In this document: one piece after another, positions 28,760 through 37,917 of the stretch
Position numbering within the stretch: the stretch's first letter is position 1
How the letters are laid out: the number at the start of each line of letters is the position of its first letter
NCBI RefSeq assembly: GCF_014268885.2
Contig: NZ_CP077095.1
Coordinates: 5,222,001 to 5,286,000 of the forward strand
Length of the DNA stretch: 64,000 bases
Direction: 5' to 3'
Source of the DNA: Pseudomonas xantholysinigenes
GTDB lineage: Bacteria > Pseudomonadota > Gammaproteobacteria > Pseudomonadales > Pseudomonadaceae
Made by a program: the position numbers and the translations under genes
The notes under the pieces: model-generated
What the model was told of the DNA's origin: nothing
Seen by the model: the letters and a program-made list of their open reading frames with translations, nothing else
The model's database searches: none

Positions 28760-28787
28760 CCAGCGGCAAGCCTTTGCTTGCCGCTGG
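28760..28787 (+). terminator. Hairpin after yggT
   Basis: CCAGCGGCAAGC-CTTT-GCTTGCCGCTGG, a perfect 12-bp stem 12 bp past the yggT stop. There is no T tract immediately after it, so it may be a weak or Rho-assisted terminator. Confidence 0.5.
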
Positions 28788-28835
28788 GGATAGCGCTCTT
28801 TAGACTTACGCCTCCGTCAAGCGTGAGCAGGGTCG

Positions 28836-29975
28836 ATGTCCACTGTCCTTCCCGAAGATTCCGTCGGTCTGGTAACACCGCAAATCGCCCGGTTCGATGA
28901 ACCGCTGGCCCTGGCCTGCGGCCGCTCCCTGGCCTCGTACGAACTCATCTACGAAACCTACGGCCAGCTCAACGCCAGCGCCAGCAACGCCGTGCTGATC
29001 TGCCATGCGTTGTCCGGCCACCACCATGCCGCTGGCTACCATGCCGCCACCGACCGCAAGCCGGGCTGGTGGGACAGCTGCATCGGCCCCGGCAAGCCCA
29101 TCGATACCAACCGTTTCTTCGTGGTCAGCCTGAACAACCTCGGCGGTTGCAACGGCAGCACCGGGCCCAGCAGCATCAACCCGGCCACCGGCAAGCCCTA
29201 CGGCGCCGATTTCCCGGTACTGACCGTGGAAGACTGGGTGCACAGCCAGGCGCGCCTGGCCGATCGCCTGGGCGTCCAGACCTGGGCCGCCATCGTCGGC
29301 GGCAGCCTCGGCGGCATGCAGGCGCTGCAATGGACCATCACCTACCCGGACCGTGTGCGCCACTGCGTGGACATCGCCTCGGCGCCCAAGCTGTCGGCGC
29401 AGAACATCGCCTTCAACGAAGTGGCGCGCCAGGCAATCCTCACTGACCCCGAATTCCATGGCGGCTCGTTCCAGGACCAGGGCGTGATCCCTAAGCGCGG
29501 CCTGATGCTGGCACGTATGGTCGGTCACATCACCTACCTGTCCGACGACTCGATGGGCGAAAAATTCGGCCGCGAACTCAAGAGTGACAAGCTCAACTAC
29601 GACTTCCACAGCGTCGAGTTCCAGGTCGAGAGCTACCTGCGCTACCAGGGCGAGGAGTTCTCCGGGCGTTTCGACGCCAACACCTACCTGCTGATGACCA
29701 AGGCGCTGGACTACTTCGACCCGGCCGCGGCCCACGCTGGCGACCTGGCGGCGACCCTGGCGCATGTCACGGCGGACTACTGCATCATGTCGTTCACCAC
29801 CGACTGGCGCTTCTCGCCGGCCCGCTCGCGGGAGATCGTCGATGCGCTGATGGCGGCGCGCAAGAACGTCTGCTACCTGGACATCGACTCGCCCTACGGC
29901 CACGACGCCTTCCTCATCCCGACACCCCGCTACATGCAGGGCTTCGCCAACTACATGAACCGCATCGCTGTCTGA
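28836..29975 (+). CDS. metX: Homoserine O-acyltransferase (O-succinyl type in Pseudomonas)
   Basis: 379 residues; an alpha/beta hydrolase-fold enzyme that activates homoserine for methionine synthesis. The nucleophile is Ser157 in [12 protein letters not shown]; the oxyanion region [12 protein letters not shown] and the C-terminal His in SPYGHDAFL complete the active site. In Pseudomonas the MetX-fold enzyme often uses succinyl-CoA; the acyl preference here is not decided by sequence alone. It is followed 7 bp later by metW. Confidence 0.94.
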   Translation: MSTVLPEDSVGLVTPQIARFDEPLALACGRSLASYELIYETYGQLNASASNAVLICHALSGHHHAAGYHAATDRKPGWWDSCIGPGKPIDTNRFFVVSLNNLGGCNGSTGPSSINPATGKPYGADFPVLTVEDWVHSQARLADRLGVQTWAAIVGGSLGGMQALQWTITYPDRVRHCVDIASAPKLSAQNIAFNEVARQAILTDPEFHGGSFQDQGVIPKRGLMLARMVGHITYLSDDSMGEKFGRELKSDKLNYDFHSVEFQVESYLRYQGEEFSGRFDANTYLLMTKALDYFDPAAAHAGDLAATLAHVTADYCIMSFTTDWRFSPARSREIVDALMAARKNVCYLDIDSPYGHDAFLIPTPRYMQGFANYMNRIAV

Positions 29976-29982
29976 GGACCCC

Positions 29983-30603
29983 ATGAGAGCCGACCTGGAA
30001 ATCATCCAAGACTGGATCCCCGCCGGCAGCCGGGTACTCGACCTCGGTTGCGGCAACGGCGAACTGCTGGCCTCGCTGCGCGAGCGCAAGAACGTCACCG
30101 GCTATGGCCTGGAGATCGACGCCGACAACATCGCCGCCTGCGTGGCCAAGGGCGTCAACGTCATCGAGCAGGACCTCGACAAGGGCCTGGGCAACTTCGC
30201 CAGCAACAGTTTCGACGTGGTGGTCATGACCCAGGCCTTGCAGGCCGTGGAATACCCCGACCGGATCCTCGACGAGATGCTGCGGGTGGGCCGCCAGTGC
30301 ATCATCACCTTCCCCAACTTCGGCCACTGGCGCTGCCGCTGGTACCTGGCGACCAAAGGCCGCATGCCGGTATCGGACTTCATGCCGTATACCTGGTACA
30401 ACACGCCGAACATCCACTTCTGCACCTTCGAAGACTTCGAGAACCTGTGCCACGAACGCAGTGCCAAGGTCCTCGATCGCCTGGCCGTCGACCGCCTGCA
30501 CCGTAATGGGTTGGGTGGCCGGCTTTGGCCTAATCTTCTAGGTGAAATCGGTATCTATCGGGTCAGCAGCCCGGGCCTGCAGGAGCACCAGCTCGCGGTC
30601 TGA
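29983..30603 (+). CDS. metW: MetW, methionine biosynthesis partner protein
   Basis: 206 residues with a SAM-methyltransferase fold: motif I VLDLGCGNGELL near 18-30, acidic motif IDADN, and VVMTQALQAVEYP near 73-85. MetW associates with MetX and is needed for efficient homoserine acylation in several proteobacteria. Its 7 bp distance from metX fits that partnership. Confidence 0.93.
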   Translation: MRADLEIIQDWIPAGSRVLDLGCGNGELLASLRERKNVTGYGLEIDADNIAACVAKGVNVIEQDLDKGLGNFASNSFDVVVMTQALQAVEYPDRILDEMLRVGRQCIITFPNFGHWRCRWYLATKGRMPVSDFMPYTWYNTPNIHFCTFEDFENLCHERSAKVLDRLAVDRLHRNGLGGRLWPNLLGEIGIYRVSSPGLQEHQLAV

Positions 30604-30628
30604 CCCTCGCGAACGGAGGAATGCGATC

Positions 30629-31063
30629 ATGCGTCGACTAGCACTGTTTCTGATCAGCCTGTGCCTGGCCTGGCCGGTACTGGCCGCCGATGCCGCCAGG
30701 CCCGAACGCAAGCAGGACTTCGGCGACGTGACGGTGCACTACAGCGCCTTCACCTCGAGCATGCTGCAGCCCGACATCGCCGCCGCCACGGGCCTGACCC
30801 GCAGCAAGAACCAGGGCGTACTCAACATCGCCGTGCTCAAGGCCGGCAAGCCGGCCATGGCGGTGGTCAGCGGCACCGTGAAAGACCTGACCGGGCGCGG
30901 CAACCCCCTGTCGTTCAAACAGATCACCGACCAGGGCGCGGTTTACTATATCGCCCAGTTCAAGATCGAACAGGCCGAGACCGTCACCTTCGACCTCAAC
31001 ATCGAGTCCGGCGGCGTCAGCCACACTCTCAGCTTCAACCAGGAAGTGTTCCCAGGCGAATGA
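30629..31063 (+). CDS. DUF4426 periplasmic protein
   Basis: 144 residues with a signal peptide ([19 protein letters not shown]). The mature beta-rich domain begins [19 protein letters not shown] and is typical of DUF4426. The function is unknown. GGAGGA lies 8 bp before the ATG. The stop overlaps the rdgB start (ATGATGA), so the two are translationally coupled, in the metX-metW-DUF4426-rdgB-hemW run. Confidence 0.87.
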   Translation: MRRLALFLISLCLAWPVLAADAARPERKQDFGDVTVHYSAFTSSMLQPDIAAATGLTRSKNQGVLNIAVLKAGKPAMAVVSGTVKDLTGRGNPLSFKQITDQGAVYYIAQFKIEQAETVTFDLNIESGGVSHTLSFNQEVFPGE

Positions 31064-31656
31064 TGAATTTCCAGCAACTCGTATTGGCCAGCCACAACGC
31101 CGGCAAACTCAAGGAACTGCAGGCCATGCTCGGTGACTCCGTGCAGCTGCGTTCGATCGGCGAATTCAGCCAGGTAGAGCCGGAAGAGACCGGCCTGTCG
31201 TTCGTCGAGAACGCCATCCTCAAGGCGCGCAACGCCGCACGCATCTCCGGCCTGCCGGCCCTGGCCGACGATTCGGGCCTGGCGGTGGACTTCCTCGGCG
31301 GCGCGCCGGGCATCTACTCGGCGCGCTATGCCGACGGCAAGGGCGACGCGGCGAACAACGCCAAGTTGCTCGAAGCCCTGAAAGACCTGCCACCGGAACA
31401 ACGCGGCGCGCAGTTCGTCTGTGTCCTGGCCCTGGTGCGCCATGCCGACGACCCGCTGCCAATCCTCTGCGAAGGCCTGTGGCACGGCAGCATCCTGTTC
31501 GAGGCCAGCGGTGAGCATGGGTTCGGCTATGACCCGCTGTTCTGGGTCCCTGAGCGCAACTGCTCCAGCGCCGACCTCGCCCCGGCCGACAAAAACCTGC
31601 TCAGCCACCGCGCCCGCGCCATGGCCCTTTTGCGTCAACGTCTGGGCCTGGCATGA
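31060..31656 (+). CDS. rdgB: Non-canonical purine NTP pyrophosphatase (XTP/dITP)
   Basis: 198 residues; hydrolyses dITP, XTP and dUTP-like nucleotides to keep them out of DNA. Ham1 signatures are [12 protein letters not shown] (near 7-18), the acidic ADDSGLAVD (near 66) and [11 protein letters not shown]. The frame runs open upstream, but two adjacent ATGs (31060 and 31063) overlap the DUF4426 stop and match the family start; either could be used. It overlaps hemW by 4 bp. Confidence 0.95.
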   Translation: MMNFQQLVLASHNAGKLKELQAMLGDSVQLRSIGEFSQVEPEETGLSFVENAILKARNAARISGLPALADDSGLAVDFLGGAPGIYSARYADGKGDAANNAKLLEALKDLPPEQRGAQFVCVLALVRHADDPLPILCEGLWHGSILFEASGEHGFGYDPLFWVPERNCSSADLAPADKNLLSHRARAMALLRQRLGLA

Positions 31657-32831
31657 CCGAAAAGCTGTCCTTGCAGCCGGCGGGGTTGATCCTTCCCGAG
31701 CTCCCGCCGCTGTCGCTGTACATCCACATTCCCTGGTGCGTGCGCAAATGCCCGTATTGCGACTTCAACTCGCACCAGGCCAGGCCATCGCTGCCGGAAG
31801 ACCAGTACATCGACGCCTTGCTCGCCGACCTGGACCAGGAACTGCCTGCCGTCCAGGGACGCCCCATCAGCACGATCTTCTTCGGTGGTGGCACGCCGAG
31901 CCTGTTCAGTGCCAATGCGCTGGGCCGCCTGCTGCGCGGTGTCGAGCAACGCATCCCGTTCGCCCCGGACATCGAGATCACTCTCGAGGCCAACCCGGGC
32001 ACCTTCGAGCAGGAGAAGTTCAAGGCCTACCGGCAGACCGGCATCAACCGCCTGTCCATCGGCGTGCAGAGTTTCCAGCCCGCCAAACTCGAAAAGCTCG
32101 GGCGCATCCACAATGGTGCCGAAGCGGTGCGCGCCGCTGACATGGCCCGTGCGGCAGGCTTCGACAACTTCAACATGGACCTGATGCACGGCTTGCCGGA
32201 CCAGTCGCTCGACGACGCACTGGGCGACCTGCGCCAGGCCATCGAACTGGCGCCGACGCACCTGTCCTGGTACCAGCTGACGGTAGAGCCGAACACGGTG
32301 TTCTGGAACCAGCCGCCCGAGCTGCCCGAGGACGACATTCTTTGGGATATCCAGGAGGCCGGCCAAGCGCTGATGGCCGAGCATGGCTACCGGCAGTACG
32401 AAGTCTCGGCCTATGCCCAGGCCGGTCGCGCCGCACGGCACAACCTGAACTACTGGCGCTTCGGTGACTTCATCGGCATCGGCGCAGGTGCCCATGGCAA
32501 GCTGTCGTTCCCGGATGGTCGCATCCTGCGCACCTGGAAGACCCGCCTGCCCAAGGACTACCTAAACCCCGCCAAGCCGTTCAAGGCAGGCGAAAAGCTG
32601 TTGCCGGTCGATGAGCTACCCTTCGAGTTCCTGATGAACGCACTGCGCCTCACCGATGGCGTGGAAGCCGAACTGTTCAGCCGGCGCACCGCTCTGCCTC
32701 TGGCACAACTGGCCGAAGCCCGTCGCGAAGCCGAACAAAAAGGCCTTTTGCGGGTCGAACCGGATCGGTTGGCAGCCACGCCGCGTGGCCAACTGTTCCT
32801 CAACGACCTGCTGCAGTACTTCTTGAATTAA
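31653..32831 (+). CDS. hemW: HemW, haem chaperone / radical SAM protein
   Basis: 392 residues. The radical SAM motif is C29-x3-C33-x2-C36 ([12 protein letters not shown]), followed by FFGGGTPSL and a HemN_C domain. It is often annotated as coproporphyrinogen oxidase, but the short form without the extra N-terminal HemN part is HemW, which binds and delivers haem. The 4-bp overlap with rdgB indicates coupled translation. Confidence 0.93.
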   Translation: MTEKLSLQPAGLILPELPPLSLYIHIPWCVRKCPYCDFNSHQARPSLPEDQYIDALLADLDQELPAVQGRPISTIFFGGGTPSLFSANALGRLLRGVEQRIPFAPDIEITLEANPGTFEQEKFKAYRQTGINRLSIGVQSFQPAKLEKLGRIHNGAEAVRAADMARAAGFDNFNMDLMHGLPDQSLDDALGDLRQAIELAPTHLSWYQLTVEPNTVFWNQPPELPEDDILWDIQEAGQALMAEHGYRQYEVSAYAQAGRAARHNLNYWRFGDFIGIGAGAHGKLSFPDGRILRTWKTRLPKDYLNPAKPFKAGEKLLPVDELPFEFLMNALRLTDGVEAELFSRRTALPLAQLAEARREAEQKGLLRVEPDRLAATPRGQLFLNDLLQYFLN

Positions 32832-32840
32832 GGATGACCC

Positions 32841-33167
32841 ATGGACCTGGTACTTGACCTGCTCTCGACCGTTTCCCGCTGGAGCCGCAGCAACCTGTCG
32901 GAGATCTCGCTGGCCCTGGTGGGCTGCCTGCTGGTGCTGTTCGGCACCGATATCAAAGGCTGGGTGGAAGGCCGCCTGGGCGGCTTGGCTGGCGCCCTGC
33001 GGGTGCCGTTCATGGCCCTGCTGGTGATGATCGGCAGCGGCGCGGCACTGATCTACGCAACGCCGTGGGTCGTGAAGGGGCTGGGGCAGTTCAACAACTA
33101 TGCGCTGGCACCGGTGCTGCTGGTGGTGCTGGTGTTGATTGGCGTGGTGGCTGATCGGCGGGGTTGA
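32841..33167 (+). CDS. DUF3392 small membrane protein
   Basis: 108 residues with about three hydrophobic helices (around 20-36, 55-75 and 88-105) and a polar N-terminus. The fold matches the DUF3392 family of gammaproteobacterial inner-membrane proteins; the function is unknown. AAGGATGACCC precedes the ATG. It is 9 bp after hemW and ends the operon. Confidence 0.85.
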   Translation: MDLVLDLLSTVSRWSRSNLSEISLALVGCLLVLFGTDIKGWVEGRLGGLAGALRVPFMALLVMIGSGAALIYATPWVVKGLGQFNNYALAPVLLVVLVLIGVVADRRG

Positions 33168-33176
33168 GCGCTTGCT

Positions 33177-33204
33177 AAAAGCCGCCCTGGCTTGCCAGGG
33201 CGGC
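33177..33204 (-). terminator. Terminator for the minus-strand small-ORF unit
   Basis: GCCGCCCTGG-CTTG-CCAGGGCGGC, a perfect 10-bp stem. On the minus strand the stem is followed by TTTTAGC, a usable intrinsic terminator 19 bp past the small ORF stop at 33223. On the plus strand (after DUF3392) there is no T run. Confidence 0.7.
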
Positions 33205-33222
33205 CTCTCACCCAACTAGCCC

Positions 33223-33333
33223 TTAATGGGCATCGTCGAAGTGATCGCGCAGGAAGTCTCTTGCGGTCCTGAATACGACCAGGATACGGATGAGCTTCCA
33301 GACACGGCTCAGCTTATTCAGCAAACGCTTCAT
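33223..33333 (-). CDS. Small ORF, 36-residue basic amphipathic peptide
   Basis: An unrecognised 36-codon frame with a good ribosome site (GGAGG, 9 bp before the ATG) and an intrinsic terminator after it. The peptide has nine Lys/Arg and four Asp (net about +5) and a hydrophobic centre, VWKLIRILVVF (11-21), so it could form a cationic amphipathic or membrane-associated helix. It overlaps the upstream 30-codon frame by 20 bp in another register, an arrangement that suggests coupled translation. No known family is recognised. The alternative is a chance frame in a small RNA gene. Confidence 0.45.
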   Translation of the reverse strand: MKRLLNKLSRVWKLIRILVVFRTARDFLRDHFDDAH

Positions 33334-33406
33334 ATGCCTTGGCCTCCGTGTTGGCTGGGCCAATCTTCCAGCGCTTGACCGGCACTTCGGCGCCTTCGGA
33401 GATCAT
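33314..33406 (-). CDS. Small ORF, 30-residue peptide upstream of the basic peptide
   Basis: A 30-codon frame beginning MISEGAEVPVKRWKIGPA and ending at TAA. GGAGAG lies 7 bp before the ATG, a near-ideal Shine-Dalgarno site that falls within the 19-bp direct repeat. The composition is mixed (five Glu, four Lys/Arg) and unlike GC-driven noise. Its end overlaps the start of the 36-residue frame. Function unknown. It could be a leader peptide or the first gene of a two-peptide unit. Confidence 0.4.
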   Translation of the reverse strand: MISEGAEVPVKRWKIGPANTEAKAYEAFAE

Positions 33407-33668
33407 GTGAAGTCTCTCCAGTGAAGTGGCCAGGTGGGTGGCCCTTCGAGAAACTACCGGCGCGGTTCGTGGGCCGCGTCGAAGGGGCCGAGAATGAGTT
33501 CGTTTCCCGGCCCATCACTGGACTAATCCACATGAGAGCGGCGCCACTTTACGCCAGTAGAAAACTCAATGTTGTTACTGGCACGTTCACAGTTAATGCT
33601 GGATATTTCCAGCATTGACGTAGTATCAAGGCAGCCCTAGTATCGCGCTTGTGAAGTCTCTCCAGTGA
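33406..33668. repeat. 19-bp direct repeat flanking 225 bp upstream of the small ORFs
   Basis: TCACTGGAGAGACTTCACA (minus strand) occurs at 33406-33424 and 33650-33668, exact copies 244 bp apart. The first copy carries the ribosome site of the 30-codon frame. Between them lie a 9-bp stem hairpin (33597-33618, AATGCTGGA/TCCAGCATT) and a 7-bp inverted repeat (33553-33559 / 33576-33582, GCCAGTA/TACTGGC). No confident gene is seen in 33425-33649. Confidence 0.7.
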
Positions 33669-33712
33669 TACTGAAGTAGGCAGGCCTAGGGCTCGTAACC
33701 CAAAGCCCGCAT

Positions 33713-33743
33713 AAAAAAACCGCCTTTCTCAAGGCGGTTTTTT
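33713..33743. terminator. Terminator after trmB
   Basis: AAAAAACCGCCTT-TCTC-AAGGCGGTTTTTT, a stem flanked by A and T tracts, 49 bp past the trmB stop on the minus strand. It also insulates the small-ORF region. Confidence 0.9.
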
Positions 33744-33791
33744 GTACCTGCAGTTTCGCAGGTTTGAAGGGCTGCTCCGAACGAACCCGGC

Positions 33792-34514
33792 TCAGCCCAC
33801 CTTCTCGAATTTCAAGTCCCACACCCCATGCCCAAGGCGCTCGCCGCGGCGCTCGAACTTGGTGATCGGGCGCTCTTCGGGGCGTGGCACGTAGGCGCCA
33901 TCAGCCGCCTGGTTACGATAGCCGGGCGCTGCGCTCATCACTTCCAGCATGTATTCGGCATAGGGCTCCCAGTCGGTCGCCATGTGGAATACACCACCGG
34001 GCTTGAGTTTGCGACGCACCAGCTCGGCAAACTCCAGCTGGACGATACGGCGCTTGTGGTGACGGGCCTTGTGCCACGGGTCGGGGAAGAACAGCATCAG
34101 GCGATCGAGGCTGTTGTCGGCCACGCAGCGGTTGAGCACCTCGATGGCATCACAGTCGTACACCCGCAGGTTCTTCAGCCCCTGGGTCAGCACGCCGTTG
34201 AGCAGCGCACCGACGCCTGGACGGTGTACTTCGACACCAATGAAGTCCAACTCGGGCGAGGCCGCGGCCATTTCCAGCAGCGAGTGGCCCATGCCAAAGC
34301 CGATCTCCAGGGTGCGCGGCGCCGAACGGCCGAACACCTGGTCGTAGTCCACCGGGCTGTCAGCCAACGGCAGGATGAACAGCGGGCCGCCCTGGTCCAG
34401 GCCGCGTTGCTGGCCTTCGGTCATGCGCCCAGCGCGCATCACGAAGCTCTTGATGCGGCGGTGCGGGCGGGCTTCGCCGTCTTCGGTGATCGGCGTTTCT
34501 TGCGATTCAGTCAT
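33792..34514 (-). CDS. trmB: tRNA (guanine-N7)-methyltransferase
   Basis: 240 residues; methylates G46 in the tRNA variable loop using SAM. It shows motif [14 protein letters not shown] (near 72-84), the [15 protein letters not shown] signature (near 146-160) and a C-terminal [10 protein letters not shown] segment. The length is normal. It lies 9 bp downstream of thiG on the same strand, so the order is thiS-thiG-trmB. Confidence 0.96.
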   Translation of the reverse strand: MTESQETPITEDGEARPHRRIKSFVMRAGRMTEGQQRGLDQGGPLFILPLADSPVDYDQVFGRSAPRTLEIGFGMGHSLLEMAAASPELDFIGVEVHRPGVGALLNGVLTQGLKNLRVYDCDAIEVLNRCVADNSLDRLMLFFPDPWHKARHHKRRIVQLEFAELVRRKLKPGGVFHMATDWEPYAEYMLEVMSAAPGYRNQAADGAYVPRPEERPITKFERRGERLGHGVWDLKFEKVG

Positions 34515-34523
34515 CGGGGGCTC

Positions 34524-35336
34524 TTACTTGATCAGACCTTCCAGCGGCGAGGACGCGCTGGCATAGAGTTTCTTCGGCATGCGCCCGGCGAGATACGCCA
34601 TGCGGCCGGCAAGGATCGCGTGCTTCATGGCTTCGGCCATCAACACTGGTTGTTGCGCGTGGGCGATGGCCGAGTTCATCAGTACGGCCTCGCAGCCCAT
34701 TTCCATGGCGATGGTGGCATCGGAGGCGGTACCCACGCCGGCATCGACCAGCACCGGCACCCTGGATTCTTCGAGGATGATCTGCAGGTTGTAGGGGTTG
34801 CAGATGCCCAGGCCGGTGCCGATCAACCCGGCCAGCGGCATGACAGCGATGCAGCCGGCTTCGGCCAGCTGGCGGGCGATGATCGGGTCGTCGCTGGTAT
34901 AGACCATCACGTCAAAACCATCCTTGACCAGCACTTCGGCGGCCTTGAGGGTTTCGATCACGTTGGGGAACAGGGTTTTCTGGTCGGCCAGCACTTCCAG
35001 CTTCACCAGCGTCCGTTTCTCGTGGGACTTGTGGCCATCCAGCAGCTCACGGGCCAGGCGGCAGGTACGCACCGCCTCGACCGCATCGAAGCAACCCGCG
35101 GTGTTCGGCAGGATGGTGTACTTGTCGGGCGACAACACATCGAGCAGGTTCGGCTCGCCCGCATTCTGACCAAGGTTGGTACGACGCACGGCCACGGTGA
35201 CGATCTCGGCACCCGAGGCCTCGGTGGCCAGACGGGTTTCTTCCATGTCACGGTACTTGCCGGTGCCGACCAGCAGGCGCGACTGGAAAGTGCGCCCGGC
35301 CAGGATGAAAGGCTTGTCGCTGCGAACGTTGCTCAT
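34524..35336 (-). CDS. thiG: Thiazole synthase
   Basis: 270 residues; a TIM-barrel enzyme that builds the thiamine thiazole phosphate from DXP, dehydroglycine and ThiS thiocarboxylate. The Schiff-base lysine is in TLVKLEVL (K112); GTGKY (25-29) and GLIGTGLGI form phosphate-binding loops. The start [10 protein letters not shown] is preferred over an in-frame upstream extension because it has GGAA 8-10 bp upstream and matches the family. thiS is directly upstream. Confidence 0.96.
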   Translation of the reverse strand: MSNVRSDKPFILAGRTFQSRLLVGTGKYRDMEETRLATEASGAEIVTVAVRRTNLGQNAGEPNLLDVLSPDKYTILPNTAGCFDAVEAVRTCRLARELLDGHKSHEKRTLVKLEVLADQKTLFPNVIETLKAAEVLVKDGFDVMVYTSDDPIIARQLAEAGCIAVMPLAGLIGTGLGICNPYNLQIILEESRVPVLVDAGVGTASDATIAMEMGCEAVLMNSAIAHAQQPVLMAEAMKHAILAGRMAYLAGRMPKKLYASASSPLEGLIK

Positions 35337-35388
35337 CGATGTTCCTCTGGAAAGGTTACGGGCTTCTGGATGAATCGGCGGGGCGCGC

Positions 35389-35589
35389 TCAACCACCGCC
35401 AATGGCATGAACCACTTCGACCTGGTCGCCTTCGCTCAATGGCGTGCTCTCGTGCTGGCTGCGCGGCACGATGTCCAGGTTCAGTTCCACCGCCACCCGG
35501 CGACCGGCCAGCTCAAGCCGGCCCAGCAGCGCCGCGACGCTTTCGCCCTCGGGCAGTTCGTAAGGTTCACCGTTCAGTTGAATGCGCAT
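35389..35589 (-). CDS. thiS: Sulfur carrier protein ThiS
   Basis: 66 residues, ubiquitin-like fold; its C-terminal Gly is adenylated and converted to a thiocarboxylate for thiazole synthesis. The sequence ends AIGGG, one Gly more than the minimal GG tail. The start at 35589 ([13 protein letters not shown]) matches the family. It lies 52 bp upstream of thiG. Confidence 0.92.
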   Translation of the reverse strand: MRIQLNGEPYELPEGESVAALLGRLELAGRRVAVELNLDIVPRSQHESTPLSEGDQVEVVHAIGGG

Positions 35590-35691
35590 GCGCACGGCCA
35601 CCATTGTTCTTTGGGGCCCGCATTCTAGCCCCGATCCACCCCGCAACCCAAGGGCGGCGCGCGCCATTAGTCGCGATTGTGGACCGTTCGG

Positions 35692-36063
35692 TCAGCCCAG
35701 GCGCCAGGCGGCCAGGCCCAGGCACAACCAGCCGGCGAGGAAGCACAGGCCGCCCAGTGGTGTGATCATGCCGAGCTTGCCGAGGCCGCTCAGGGTCAGG
35801 ACGTAGAGGCTACCGGAGAACAGCAGGATGCCCAGCGCGAACAGACCGCCGGCCCAACCAACCAGGCGCCCGGGCAGGTGCGCCGACAGCAGCGCCACGC
35901 CGAAGATCGCCAGGGCGTGCACCAGCTGGTAGGTGACGCCGGTATGGAAGATCGCCAGGTAGTCGGCACTGAGCCGGCTTTTCAGGCCATGGGCGGCGAA
36001 GGCACCGAGCGCGACGCCGGTAAAGCCGAAGAACGCGGCGAGCATCAGGAAGCTGCGAAGCAT
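35692..36063 (-). CDS. DUF423 inner-membrane protein (YgdD-like)
   Basis: 123 residues, four hydrophobic helices, beginning MLRSFLMLAAFFGFTGVALG, with the family motif GAFAAHGLKSRL and a C-terminal ITPLGGLCFLAGW segment. The function is unknown. It is divergent from mtgA, 64 bp away, so both promoters lie in a short shared gap containing TATAAT-like bases (GTATAATGG near 36088). Confidence 0.88.
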   Translation of the reverse strand: MLRSFLMLAAFFGFTGVALGAFAAHGLKSRLSADYLAIFHTGVTYQLVHALAIFGVALLSAHLPGRLVGWAGGLFALGILLFSGSLYVLTLSGLGKLGMITPLGGLCFLAGWLCLGLAAWRLG

Positions 36064-36127
36064 GGGACGACTCCTCGAAAGGGGTCTGTATAATGGCCCG
36101 TTCCTACGGTCCGGCCAAGCCATCAGC

Positions 36128-36838
36128 ATGCTGTCATCCCTACTCCGCCGTCTCTACCGCGCCTTGCTCTGGTTCGCCGCCGGCAGTATTGCCGTGGTCC
36201 TGGTTCTGCGCTGGGTCCCGCCGCCGGGCACGGCGCTGATGGTCGAGCGCAAGGTGGAGTCGTGGGTCAGCGGCGAGCCGATCGACCTGCAGCGCGACTG
36301 GACGCCCTGGGCAGATATCTCCGATGAGCTGAAAGTGGCAGTGATCGCCGGCGAAGATCAGAAGTTCGCCAGCCACTGGGGCTTCGATATCCCGGCGATC
36401 CAGGCCGCGCTGGCCTACAACGAGCGTGGCGGCAAGGTGCGCGGCGCCAGCACCCTTACCCAGCAAGTCGCCAAGAACCTGTTCCTGTGGTCCGGGCGTA
36501 GCTGGTTGCGCAAGGGCCTGGAAGCCTGGTTCACCGCGCTGATCGAGTTGTTCTGGTCGAAAGAGCGGATCCTCGAGGTGTACCTGAACAGCGCCGAGTG
36601 GGGCAAGGGCGTGTTCGGTGCCCAGGCGGCGGCGCGTTATCACTTCGGTGTGGATGCCAGCCGACTGACGCGGCAACAGGCCGCACAGTTGGCGGCGGTG
36701 CTGCCGAGCCCGATCAAGTGGAGTGCTGGCAAGCCGAGTGCCTATGTAGCCAGCCGGGCGGGATGGATCCGTCGGCAGATGAGTCAGCTGGGTGGGCCGA
36801 GCTACCTGATGCAGCTGGATGCTTCGCGCAAGCTTTGA
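36128..36838 (+). CDS. mtgA: Monofunctional peptidoglycan glycosyltransferase
   Basis: 236 residues: one N-terminal membrane helix (about 12-30) and a GT51 domain that polymerises lipid II without a transpeptidase domain. The catalytic Glu is E76 in AGEDQKFASHWG; ASTLTQQVAKNLFLW and YLNSAEWGKGVFG are further GT51 motifs. An in-frame extension upstream exists, but the ATG at 36128 matches the family. It converges with rpoH. Confidence 0.95.
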   Translation: MLSSLLRRLYRALLWFAAGSIAVVLVLRWVPPPGTALMVERKVESWVSGEPIDLQRDWTPWADISDELKVAVIAGEDQKFASHWGFDIPAIQAALAYNERGGKVRGASTLTQQVAKNLFLWSGRSWLRKGLEAWFTALIELFWSKERILEVYLNSAEWGKGVFGAQAAARYHFGVDASRLTRQQAAQLAAVLPSPIKWSAGKPSAYVASRAGWIRRQMSQLGGPSYLMQLDASRKL

Positions 36839-36896
36839 GTTTCGTGATTGCAATGCCGGCCTTGCCGGCGAAGTGGCCCGAGCAGACAACACAAAT

Positions 36897-36933
36897 GAAA
36901 AGGCCGCTTGCCCAGGAGGCAAGCGGCCTTTTC
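36897..36933. terminator. Bidirectional terminator between mtgA and rpoH
   Basis: GAAAAGGCCGCTTGCC-CAGGA-GGCAAGCGGCCTTTTC: a perfect 16-bp stem with A/T-rich base, 20 bp from the rpoH stop. Confidence 0.88.
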
Positions 36934-36952
36934 AATCCAGCCAGGGCGCCGA

Positions 36953-37807
36953 TCAGATAGTAATCAATGCCTTGACCTTGTTCATCGCGTTCTTTTCAAG
37001 CTGACGAATCCGCTCGGCCGACACGCTGTACTTCTCGGCCAGCTCATGCAAGGTGGCTTTCTCCTCGGCCAGCCAACGCTGGTAGAGGATGTCGCGACTG
37101 CGGTCATCCAGGCCCTGCAGGGCCTCATGCAGGTTGCTGGTGGAGTTGTCGCTCCAGTCAGCGTCTTCCAGCTGCACGGCCGGGTCGTAACGGTGGTCTT
37201 CCAGGTAATGCGCCGGCGACTGGAAGGCACTGTCGTCGTCGGCTTCGGCCGCCGGATCGAACGCCATGTCCTGGCCGCTCAGACGGCTTTCCATCTCGCG
37301 CACTTCACGGGGCTCGACGCCGAGGCTCTCGGCCACGCGATGCACTTCGTCGTTGTTCAACCAGGCCAGGCGCTTCTTCTGGCTGCGCAGGTTGAAGAAC
37401 AGCTTGCGCTGGGCCTTGGTGGTGGCCACCTTGACGATGCGCCAGTTGCGCAGGATGAACTCGTGGATCTCAGCCTTGATCCAGTGCACCGCGAAGGACA
37501 CCAGACGCACGCCCATCTCCGGGTTGAAGCGCTTTACCGCTTTCATCAGGCCGACGTTGCCTTCCTGGATCAGGTCGGCCTGGGCCAGCCCGTAGCCTGC
37601 GTAGCTACGGGCGATGTGGACAACGAAACGCAGGTGGGCCATCACCATTTGCCGAGCGGCCTCGAGATCCTGCTCGTAGAAGAGACGCTCGGCCAGTTCA
37701 CGCTCCTGCTCCGGTGTCAGCAAGGGGATGCTGTTCACCGTGTGCACATAGGCTTCCAGGTTTGCACCGGGAACCAGGGCATAGGCAGGTTGCAACGAAT
37801 TGGTCAT
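36953..37807 (-). CDS. rpoH: Heat-shock sigma factor sigma-32
   Basis: 284 residues; directs RNA polymerase to heat-shock promoters. Region 2 has [16 protein letters not shown] and the tryptophan-rich [10 protein letters not shown]; the RpoH box QRKLFFNLR (133-141), which mediates turnover and core binding, is intact; region 4 ends with [15 protein letters not shown]. The 5' leader is short, about 40 nt from the candidate AlgU start, so a long RNA thermometer like that of E. coli is not evident. It follows ftsX on the same strand. Confidence 0.97.
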   Translation of the reverse strand: MTNSLQPAYALVPGANLEAYVHTVNSIPLLTPEQERELAERLFYEQDLEAARQMVMAHLRFVVHIARSYAGYGLAQADLIQEGNVGLMKAVKRFNPEMGVRLVSFAVHWIKAEIHEFILRNWRIVKVATTKAQRKLFFNLRSQKKRLAWLNNDEVHRVAESLGVEPREVREMESRLSGQDMAFDPAAEADDDSAFQSPAHYLEDHRYDPAVQLEDADWSDNSTSNLHEALQGLDDRSRDILYQRWLAEEKATLHELAEKYSVSAERIRQLEKNAMNKVKALITI

Positions 37808-37853
37808 TCAAGTACCTCCGGCTTACAGACTCATGCCTTTTGGGCACTGCCAG

Positions 37854-37881
37854 CATAGACAAGGAACCGTTGTACAAGTTC
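37854..37881 (-). promoter_or_regulatory. Candidate AlgU (sigma-E type) promoter of rpoH
   Basis: Minus strand GAACTT (37876-37881), 16-bp spacer, TCTATG (37854-37859). This fits the GAACTT-N16/17-TCTnA pattern of extracytoplasmic sigma factors, 47 bp upstream of rpoH. A TTGACA (37896-37901) further up may belong to a housekeeping promoter. AlgU control of rpoH is known in P. aeruginosa. Confidence 0.6.
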
Positions 37882-37917
37882 CATTATGAAAAATTTGTCA
37901 ATACTGGCCACAAAACA

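Noticed and set aside
31653..32831. Naming the gene hemN (coproporphyrinogen oxidase)
   Set aside because: The length and the rdgB neighbourhood fit HemW, and the longer HemN N-terminal region is absent.
33330..33533. A 67-codon minus-strand frame upstream of the 36-codon small ORF, its stop overlapping that start (ATGA)
   Set aside because: It has no ribosome site and low-complexity Arg/Ser/Pro content; the 30-codon frame with a strong site fits the same DNA better.
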